Source: Larkinella rosea (GTDB taxonomy: Bacteria; Bacteroidota; Bacteroidia; Cytophagales; Spirosomataceae). Taken from it: a stretch of DNA of 64,000 nt. A program made the translations under genes and the position numbers. The DNA is taken from NCBI RefSeq assembly GCF_003858635.1, contig NZ_RQJO01000007.1, positions 2,094,017 through 2,158,016 of the forward strand, in the 5' to 3' direction. This document shows positions 57,408-64,000 of this stretch, in pieces. Under the pieces are notes generated by a model. It did not search any database, was not told the DNA's origin, and worked only from the letters and a program-made list of their open reading frames with translations. The number at the start of each line of letters is the position of its first letter. Positions within the stretch are counted from its first letter, which is position 1.

Positions 57408-59999
57408 ATGAAAAAGTCTCTATTAGTTATCTACTTACTTTTTGTAAGTATCGCCAACTTTGGACAATCAATTACATTACCGGGCCAGGACGGCACCATC
57501 TTTCAGCGCTGTGGGGTTGGCCAGGGAGCGGGATTAGAAATTGGATTCACTTTTAATGATGCCGGATTATCACAAGTGCAGGTTCTTGTTGAGAAGTATA
57601 CGAATCTGGCACTTACATCCACTACCATTATTCAGAATTGGACATCCTATTCCTGCGATCCGTATCCTGGTGTTGGGGGGGTGTATAAAAGGGTGATTGT
57701 GAATGTAGGCGACGGGATGTACCGAATCAAAATAAGACGCCAGGATAATAATCAAATACAAACCGATTATCGCCGTCTGGGTGTTGGTGAAGTTTTTTAT
57801 GTGGCCGGGCAGTCTAATACGACAGGTAAAGGAGATGTTCCGATTCCAGCCACTTTAGAGGCCAGTTTAGCCAATTGGATCCGGTTTGAAAACAATAAAG
57901 ATTTTACACAAGTCCACTTAAATGCGCCTTATCCGGCTTGCATTACCAATCCCAATAACACAACATTATTCCCGGCAGGAGCTGATGGTTCCGACCCAAA
58001 TTCCACCTATGTTGCTCACTGGAGAAGGTTAGCAGAAAAATTAGTACAGACCTGGAATGTTCCGATTGCTATCTATCAGGCAGGTTGGTCAGGGACTACC
58101 ATTGATGACTGGTCTACTGGAGCTAACGGAACGAAAGTCTGCCGGTTATGGCAAAATTCGATCAGCACCATTGAAACGTATCCCTATTACAATTTAAAAA
58201 CCTTGTTTGCAGACCGCAAATACAATGGCGCTCGTGCCGTTTTATGGCATCAGGGTGAATTTGATGGTGCTCTTAATACGGCTCAGAGCGTTTATGAATC
58301 GAAGTTGCGAAATTTAATTTCTCAATCGCGGGTTCATTCCAAAGCGGATATGGGCGTAACAATCAATTTACCCTGGGTCATTTCTCAGGCTAGTAAAAGC
58401 AATGGGGTGTCACCCAATGCAGCAATAACAAATGCGCAAAGCACCGTGGCTGGTGAGGCTAACAACTGGCTTGGGCCCAATACTGATTTGTTAAATAATC
58501 GTGTCGATGGTACGCATTTTAATCAAACGGGTTTAGTTGAATTAGCGGATGCCTGGTTTAGCAAATTAACGGCTGGTGGGTTCTTAAATGGAAGCACGCC
58601 TATTCCGGCCTTCGGTCGAACGGTCTGTTGTACAACGCTTCCGGCTGCCCCCACAATTTCACCCATATCCAGCAGTATATCAGCCGGACAAACCCAAACA
58701 CTAACCGCTTCAGGCTGCGTCGGCGGAACAATCACCTGGTCTAATGGGAGTACAGGCACCAGCCTAAATGTAAGCCCGGCAACTACCTCCACGTATTCGG
58801 CACGGTGTACGATTAACAATTGCACCAGTTTAATAAGTGGAGAAGCGACGGTGACAGTAACGGGAAGCACACCTCTGTGTAACTGTGGTTACACATTGAT
58901 GTCAGCCAGTCAGGTAAGCGGTCAGATGCAAGGGCAATATACATTCAGCTCCTGCAATGTGTCAGCCATGACCTGGCAACTCAAAAATGGCAGCACCATA
59001 CTGGCTTCGGGCAATGTCATTCCTAGCAGTGCAACAGTTACGTTTTCTATTCCGTCGACGGTGGCATCCGGCAATTATACCTTGCGGGCGGTTCCGACGA
59101 ACTGTAGTGGTGACGGAAACAGTGTCTACGAAAAACCCTTTGCCTATACTAAGCCTTCCACCGGTGGCCTTACCATAAGTCCTACTACCTGGTCGCCAGA
59201 TGCCAATGCAAATTCTCAAATCATCACTGTAACCAGCAATGTCAATTGGTCGGTCAGCAGTAACTCATCCTGGCTAACCGTTAGTCCATCCAGTGGCATT
59301 AACAATGGAACATTTACGTTGAGTGTTTCGCCTAACACAACGGGGAGCACCCGTTCCGGCACCGCTACGGTAATAAGTTCAGGAGGGGGAGCTACGCCCA
59401 GTGTTACGGTCATTCAGTCGGCCGCACCACCCGTTTGTAATTGTGGTTACACGTTGATGTCAGCCAGCCAGATCAGTGGTCAAATGAAAGGCCAGTACGT
59501 ATTTAGCTCCTGTAGTGCATCCTCTATGACCTGGCAACTCAAAAATGGCAGTACGATTCTGGCTTCGGCAAATGTCAACCCGAGCAGTTCGACAGTGATT
59601 TTTGATATTCCGTCTTCGGTTCCTTCCGGAAACTACACTTTACGAGCTTATCCTACCAACTGTAGTGGAGATGGCAGTAGTGTCTACGAAAAGCCGTTTG
59701 CATATTCAAAACCCGGTGGACGAATTGGGATCGATGGAGCCATTCAAGAAAATGGGTTAGTCGTTTCACCGAATCCCAGTACAGGGCATTTCAAGGTTAA
59801 CTTTTATGTTGAGCCTGGCCAGCGAGCCAACCTTTCCATAACCGATCTCCAAGGAAAGACCTGGCATGAAAGATCCTTTCTTGGAGAAGGTAACCACTCG
59901 CAGGCAATTCATATGGCTTCACAAGCACGAGGCATCTTCCTTATTTCGGTGAAAACCAGCAACAGGGTTATGTCGAAAAAAGTAATCGTACATCCCTAA
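57408..59999 (+). CDS. T9SS-secreted SGNH esterase with Ig, BACON and duplicated domains
   Basis: An 863-residue secreted protein. Order: signal peptide (to NFGQ, 1-20); an N-terminal beta domain; a SASA/CE6-type SGNH hydrolase (about 125-390) with nucleophile block 'FYVAGQSNTTGKG', 'VLWHQGEFDGA' and catalytic Asp-His in 'RVDGTHFNQTG'; an Ig-like segment (about 410-485, 'SSSISAGQTQTLTASGC'); a repeated 90-residue domain twice (about 489-585 and 676-765, 'CNCGYTLMSASQ', 'MTWQLKNGSTILAS', 'NCSGDGNSVYEKPFAY'); between them a BACON domain (about 586-672, 'VNWSVSSNSSWLTVSPSSG'); and a T9SS sorting tail (about 785-863). Carbohydrate acetylesterases of this type remove acetyl groups from sialic acid or xylan; the substrate is not known. 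Confidence 0.88.
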   Translation: MKKSLLVIYLLFVSIANFGQSITLPGQDGTIFQRCGVGQGAGLEIGFTFNDAGLSQVQVLVEKYTNLALTSTTIIQNWTSYSCDPYPGVGGVYKRVIVNVGDGMYRIKIRRQDNNQIQTDYRRLGVGEVFYVAGQSNTTGKGDVPIPATLEASLANWIRFENNKDFTQVHLNAPYPACITNPNNTTLFPAGADGSDPNSTYVAHWRRLAEKLVQTWNVPIAIYQAGWSGTTIDDWSTGANGTKVCRLWQNSISTIETYPYYNLKTLFADRKYNGARAVLWHQGEFDGALNTAQSVYESKLRNLISQSRVHSKADMGVTINLPWVISQASKSNGVSPNAAITNAQSTVAGEANNWLGPNTDLLNNRVDGTHFNQTGLVELADAWFSKLTAGGFLNGSTPIPAFGRTVCCTTLPAAPTISPISSSISAGQTQTLTASGCVGGTITWSNGSTGTSLNVSPATTSTYSARCTINNCTSLISGEATVTVTGSTPLCNCGYTLMSASQVSGQMQGQYTFSSCNVSAMTWQLKNGSTILASGNVIPSSATVTFSIPSTVASGNYTLRAVPTNCSGDGNSVYEKPFAYTKPSTGGLTISPTTWSPDANANSQIITVTSNVNWSVSSNSSWLTVSPSSGINNGTFTLSVSPNTTGSTRSGTATVISSGGGATPSVTVIQSAAPPVCNCGYTLMSASQISGQMKGQYVFSSCSASSMTWQLKNGSTILASANVNPSSSTVIFDIPSSVPSGNYTLRAYPTNCSGDGSSVYEKPFAYSKPGGRIGIDGAIQENGLVVSPNPSTGHFKVNFYVEPGQRANLSITDLQGKTWHERSFLGEGNHSQAIHMASQARGIFLISVKTSNRVMSKKVIVHP

Positions 60000-60011
60000 A
60001 ATACAGGAGGA

Positions 60012-60046
60012 ATTGGTAAGATCTGCACATTGCAGATCTTACCAAT
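60012..60046 (+). terminator. strong intrinsic terminator of the esterase gene
   Basis: A perfect 16-bp stem (ATTGGTAAGATCTGCA at 60012-60027 with 60031-60046) and a 3-base loop, 12 bases after the stop. Confidence 0.85.
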
Positions 60047-60211
60047 ATATTTTGATTAATATCAGTCGGATTTTTTAATCGATATTTAGCAGCGCTGGAG
60101 GATTTCGAGGCTTCTTCTTGCTTACAAAACCTTCTTTTTAATAATCCACAGTCTATACGGCCTGCCCTAAACAGATCTTTACATTACCCTAAGCCAAGAG
60201 TTCGCAATAAA

Positions 60212-61558
60212 TCATCGTGCATTCAATACATACGGAATCGTTGACAGCCAAAACCGCCGTGTTGAATCCGCAAACTCAACTTCGGCAATGATCGCCTGAT
60301 TCTCAGACGACGTTTTTTTTAAGTCAAATTGATACTGGTGCCGGGTAGGATTTTGGCCAGTGGTGGAATTCATCAGTGTAATTGGTTTCATTTCCCACTG
60401 GACATTCCGGAAATCACGCGTTGGCGAATGAGCAATCCAAACGCGAGCCGATACCGCGGAATCTTTTGTAGTAACCACCAACCGAAACCCTAACGGTGTT
60501 GGATCAAGTGTGCTTTCTACGGTCGGCATGGGTTGTCCCTGGGAAACACGCTCAATGAAAGCGTACGCCGTCGGATAAAGCCGGGCATCGTGATTGGCTC
60601 CTACATGTCCCGTATTCGGTAAGGAAAGCACGGACTTACTTCCGGATAAACCGGGCCAATACAGATTCAACGCGTCGACGGGTGTATAATCGTCGTTCGT
60701 GCCGACAATGACCAGCTTGGGCATCGTTAACTGCTGACGATACGTATAAGCATCCACGATATTCAGGAGCTGCTGGCCCGCTGGGGTATTGATTTGTTCA
60801 ATGACGTGTTTAGCTGCCAAAGCTGATTGATCCAACGCCCCATAGGTGGCAAAATAATGCGGGATCTGAGCCGCTGAGTTCAAGGTATTGAACCCCTGAG
60901 CGATGAGACCGACTACACGTTTGTCAACAGCGGCCGTTAGCCAGGCCGTATGGCCCCTTTTGGAATGGCCCGCCACCATAAATCGCTTGAGCAATGGCAG
61001 GTGATGTTGTTGGCTGGCTGCTTGCAGTACATCCATTGCTCGAACCGTTGCTTTCACCATGGGGAGAAGCAGCGGCCAGGTGGCGTCTTTGGTTGCCAAG
61101 AATTGTTCAAAGGTGTAATTGATCAACTCTTCTTCCTCCTTTCCATCAAATAGAGGTTGATTGGGAATGTCGCATAGGATCGCGCAGGGCACACCGGTTT
61201 CCATGGCAAGTTGCTGAAGTGCCGCTTGAGCCTGATTAGTATCGAAGTCCGTCTGTAAGGTGAGAAATCCTGTCTGGGTAGAAACAGCAGGGGGGGAAAA
61301 GACGTACAACCGATGCTTCCAGGGAATGGTCCGCCAAGTCTGGGATTGCAGGAATAGGGATAAGAAGGTGCCCTGAGGGGATTCGACCCGCTTTATCAAA
61401 GTCCAGGTGAAGGTTGAATCAGGGGCGTTGACAAATTGAGGTAAGATCGACTGTTGGGACTGAGACCCAGCTGGTGTAACCGGTTGAATCGAAGGCTGAG
61501 GGGATGCGCTGGTCCAGATGATGCTCAATGCTAAAAACCCTATGATACAATTTTTCAT
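60212..61558 (-). CDS. PqaA-family (PhoPQ-activated pathogenicity-related) alpha/beta hydrolase
   Basis: A 448-residue exported protein with signal peptide (about 1-20). The alpha/beta hydrolase triad is visible: Ser in 'FMVAGHSKRGHTAWLTAAVD' (about 201), Asp in 'LVIVGTNDDYTPVDALNLYWPGL' and His in 'LPNTGHVGANHD'. The family is named for PhoPQ-activated pathogenicity-related proteins of enterobacteria, but its substrate is unknown; here the protein is simply an envelope hydrolase. The C-terminal 110 residues ('RLVVTTKDSAVSARVWIAHSP') form a beta domain, a fragment of whose paralogue survives at 32274-32446. Confidence 0.85.
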   Translation of the reverse strand: MKNCIIGFLALSIIWTSASPQPSIQPVTPAGSQSQQSILPQFVNAPDSTFTWTLIKRVESPQGTFLSLFLQSQTWRTIPWKHRLYVFSPPAVSTQTGFLTLQTDFDTNQAQAALQQLAMETGVPCAILCDIPNQPLFDGKEEEELINYTFEQFLATKDATWPLLLPMVKATVRAMDVLQAASQQHHLPLLKRFMVAGHSKRGHTAWLTAAVDKRVVGLIAQGFNTLNSAAQIPHYFATYGALDQSALAAKHVIEQINTPAGQQLLNIVDAYTYRQQLTMPKLVIVGTNDDYTPVDALNLYWPGLSGSKSVLSLPNTGHVGANHDARLYPTAYAFIERVSQGQPMPTVESTLDPTPLGFRLVVTTKDSAVSARVWIAHSPTRDFRNVQWEMKPITLMNSTTGQNPTRHQYQFDLKKTSSENQAIIAEVEFADSTRRFWLSTIPYVLNAR

Positions 61559-61580
61559 TAAAATAATAAATGCCTCATTA

Positions 61581-62321
61581 TTAACCTTTTACCTGATCGA
61601 AAAGCTCTCCCTCCCTAATTTCTTCAATTTTAATTTTGCCTTGCTTGCTGGCTGTTTGGTCAGAATTAAGGTTAATAAAAATGATAAAATAGATTTTGTC
61701 ATTAAATATGACTCTATTTGGAAACGCTTCGTTTTCCTTAGGTTCACTAGTAACAATTTTAATCTCTATATTATCTAAGTTGAAGACAACTAGGTAGCCT
61801 ACATCTTTATTGTAGTTGCTAGCGTACTTTACTATCTGCCCAAATCCATCAATAATGCGGTTTTTACGATAAGCCTTCGCAGTATCATATACTTTAATCT
61901 CAAGTACTAATGGATCGTTAGTATCCAGATTACCAATAATATAGGCTCGGCCTGATGATGATTTAGGGGTTGAAAAAGGATAGTCAACTCCCTGATCGAA
62001 TAAAAACAAACGTAAGTCATCTTCAAAAATTTCCTCGTAACTCTTCGTTGCTGTTTGGTATTTCGTTACTAGGTTTTGACGAGTGAACCATTCTGTTCGA
62101 GCTTTATACTTTTCTAACAGATACAGTGTAAAATTAACCTCCTCTAAACTGTCCTGTAGGTATTTAATGATCGGTTCAACTTCTGTTTCTAAAAAACGTC
62201 TTAGTTTTTCATCAAATGAATTGCTATAACCGAGCAGATTATGATAATGGTAACCACTAGCAAACCAGTGGTTAATACGTTGATATAGGACGGCAGCTAA
62301 CCTAGCTTCATTAGTGGTTTG
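61581..62321 (-). pseudogene. PD-(D/E)XK-like nuclease, 5' end broken
   Basis: A minus-strand frame of 247 codons runs to the stop at 61581. It contains 'RAYIIGNLDTNDPLVLEIKVYDT' (about 121-143), with Asp and ExK in the pattern of PD-(D/E)XK nucleases, then 'GQIVKYASNYNKDVGYLVVFN'. The N-terminal half is helical ('TEWFTRQNLVTKYQTATKSYEEIFEDDLRLFLFDQG'). No ATG exists in the open part: an in-frame TAA at 62322-62324 precedes it, and the same frame continues to its left as 'VNEHRIDENELNKIIKSGVKLDEDP'. So the gene is cut by a nonsense codon and its start is lost near the tape-measure frame. The stretch is more AT-rich than its neighbours. Confidence 0.6.
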
Positions 62322-62387
62322 TTAAGGATCCTCATCAAGTTTTACACCACTTTTTATAATTTTATTTAATTCATTTTCATCAATACG

Positions 62388-63677
62388 ATGCTCATTTACG
62401 CTTCCTCCGCCGATGAGCGGACTCAGATCCTGAATGCGTTTGAAAAACTGATTGCGGACAAGCATGCGGAATATCAGCAGGCCATCGGTGATAAAACCAA
62501 AGAGATCAGCCTGGCTAATCAGGAAGCCAAAGCGCAGGAAGCGGATAAAATCAAGGGGCTGGAAAAAGAGACGGCCGATGCCGTAGCCGTGTTGAAAGAT
62601 CAGATGGCGGCCAAGGACAAAGAGACGCAGGATCTGATTAAAAAGAATCAGGAAGAAACGGCCGCGGTGATCAATGCCCTCAAAGACCAGATTGCGGCGA
62701 AGGACAAGGAGACGTCGGAGCAGATTAAAGCGGAGAACCGATCCTATGCCAAACTGAGGATTGAACTGGAATTTGAGATATTGGACATCAAGAAACAGAC
62801 CATGATTGCCGAAATGCGTGCGGAACAGGCCCTGCTACGCAGTAAACGCTGGTTCATCAATAAGAACCGAATCAATGATGCGATCAACGAGATTGAGGAA
62901 CAAATTAATTCGCTCAATGGCACCGGTGGTCGCAGTGAGGTTATTGAGAAAATGGAACGGGCGGAGGAGTTGGCGGCTCAGATTGAAGCCGGAAAGCAAA
63001 AGAAGGCGGAATGGGAGCAGCTTAATAATGAGCAAAAAGCAAAAATAGTCGCCAAAGAGAAACAGATTACTGAGGCTGAAGGGGCAGGTCAGGATGCCAC
63101 GGCGTTAAAGAATGAATTGGCCGAACTCAAGACTACGGAGGAGCTACAGCGTAGGTGGATCAACGGGTTGATCGATGGCATTATTGCCGCCGAGGAGGAA
63201 CTGAAACGAATCGGGTATGTCACCGGTACCGAATACGTCGATTGGGAAGGAAATCATGCCAACGGGATTGATACCGTACCGGCTATGTTGACCCGAGGAG
63301 AACGGGTTTTGACCGTAGATCAGAATAATGCTCTGGGCGGAATCGCCAATGAGGAGTTGGTCAACCGATCCAAATTCTTTGAAAAGCTGGCCAGTGAATA
63401 CCCTAAGCTGCTGAACCCGATCGATTGGTCATCCATTGCCTCGATGCAGATTGGGCTACCGGCCGATGTGTTGAGTGGTAATATTGGCGGGACGGTGTTC
63501 GATGTCAGCGGACTTCGTGACGACTTGCAGGGCTTGAATCAGAGAATGCAATCAGTACAACAAGCCGTTGAAACCAAGAAGCTGGTTTCTGTCAATATCG
63601 ATAAAAACGGCTTTCATGTGGCCGAACATGGTGCCCAATCAAAAATCAATTATCACCAGAATTTATTGAATCGCTAA
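62388..63677 (+). CDS. phage tail tape-measure protein, C-terminal part
   Basis: A 429-residue open frame. Residues about 10-290 are a long coiled coil ('KDKETQDLIKKNQEETAAVINALKDQIAAKDKETSEQI', 'EIEEQINSLNG'), and the end has the tape-measure signature 'GTEYVDWEGNHANGIDTVPAMLTRGERVLTVDQNNALGGIANEELV'. The start codon is inside sequence shared with the broken nuclease frame, so the true N-terminus is missing: tape-measure proteins are usually 600-1500 residues. No other complete phage gene is visible nearby. It is a prophage remnant within the island. Confidence 0.75.
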   Translation: MLIYASSADERTQILNAFEKLIADKHAEYQQAIGDKTKEISLANQEAKAQEADKIKGLEKETADAVAVLKDQMAAKDKETQDLIKKNQEETAAVINALKDQIAAKDKETSEQIKAENRSYAKLRIELEFEILDIKKQTMIAEMRAEQALLRSKRWFINKNRINDAINEIEEQINSLNGTGGRSEVIEKMERAEELAAQIEAGKQKKAEWEQLNNEQKAKIVAKEKQITEAEGAGQDATALKNELAELKTTEELQRRWINGLIDGIIAAEEELKRIGYVTGTEYVDWEGNHANGIDTVPAMLTRGERVLTVDQNNALGGIANEELVNRSKFFEKLASEYPKLLNPIDWSSIASMQIGLPADVLSGNIGGTVFDVSGLRDDLQGLNQRMQSVQQAVETKKLVSVNIDKNGFHVAEHGAQSKINYHQNLLNR

Positions 63678-63739
63678 TGATGACCGGACAACACGATCCA
63701 ACCGGCCAAACTTAATCAGGGAGATCGTGTTGTCCGATT

Positions 63740-63832
63740 CAGGGCGAAGGCAATTATAGTCAGGTGTATACGCGAAGTGGCCAGCTTATGCAGTCGCTGC
63801 ACCTGCATCGGGTAGAACTCCTTGCAGTGTAG
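63740..63832 (+). pseudogene. possible LytTR-domain fragment
   Basis: The plus strand reads 'GEGNYSQVYTRSGQLMQSLHLHRVELLAV' and a stop at 63830-63832, which resembles the middle of a LytTR DNA-binding domain (NYxxxYxxxG...S). Upstream frames are broken and the rest of the domain is missing. The remaining bases to 64000 hold no gene that I can support. Confidence 0.35.
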
Positions 63833-64000
63833 ATTAAGAAGCCATCACGGTTGAGTGTTTCAGCTATTTCGGTGGGACTATCGCATTAACTGTGTAAACT
63901 TTCTAATCGGGGTTGGGCGAAGCTTAAAGCCTAACCCTCTCTTCAAAAATAGTTAAAAACTGATTTAGAATCATACCCCAGTTCCGGATAGGCATCGTCC

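Overview
This window looks like a chromosome segment of a Bacteroidota bacterium, most likely a Cytophagales member close to Spirosoma or Larkinella. The evidence is several very long secreted proteins ending in type IX secretion (T9SS) C-terminal sorting tails, a PorP/SprF-like T9SS membrane protein, a periplasmic-propeller hybrid two-component regulator (HTCS), several LytS/LytTR pairs and CHRD, BLUF and PQQ-repeat proteins. The genus is inference; no rRNA is present.

Layout. 1-0.5 kb: start of a Kup potassium transporter. 1-11.4 kb: a minus-strand block of secreted proteins and HTCS regulators, each present as one intact gene (1949-5125 and 6245-10183) and one decayed relative (5483-6141 and 10431-11445). 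11.6-19.6 kb: a beta-lactamase-fold hydrolase, a LytS/LytTR pair with a candidate direct-repeat operator, small membrane and barrel proteins, a DUF932-like gene behind an AT-rich palindrome, and a type I methionine aminopeptidase. 19.8-25.2 kb: a kelch lipoprotein, a 110-bp inverted-repeat mini-element, a broken chimeric secreted gene and a large YVTN-propeller T9SS protein. 25.3-32.3 kb: a degenerate receiver protein, broken AraC and PQQ-propeller genes, an Hsp20 gene behind a sigma54-like promoter with a leader hairpin, and a DASS-family transporter. 32.3-37.1 kb: IS remnants flanking a CheB-CheR-PAS protein. 37.2-48.9 kb: small accessory genes, a nuclease pseudogene, a complete IS3-family element with a target duplication inside a small ORF, a BLUF photoreceptor and the PorP/SprF-like protein. 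49.0-64 kb: a displaced 3' fragment of tRNA-Lys with its terminator next to a tyrosine recombinase (left end of an integrated island), then a LytS/LytTR/ABC exporter module, a LexA-like protein lacking its catalytic residues, a large SGNH-esterase T9SS protein, a PqaA-like hydrolase, a broken PD-(D/E)XK-like nuclease and the 3' part of a phage tape-measure gene.

How it fits together. The secreted T9SS proteins share a roughly 100-residue module (conserved RGWxWDR and AGKGNG core, two flanking Cys) that I cannot assign to a known family. It occurs six times in four loci, and one locus looks like a recombinational chimera of the two module types. The most distinctive themes are this shuffled module family, a duplicated segment (28.3-30.4 kb and 55.2-56.6 kb) whose two copies have lost opposite genes, and the tRNA-Lys island boundary. 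The window is rich in pseudogenes: at least twelve broken genes are visible, which marks it as a plastic accessory region.
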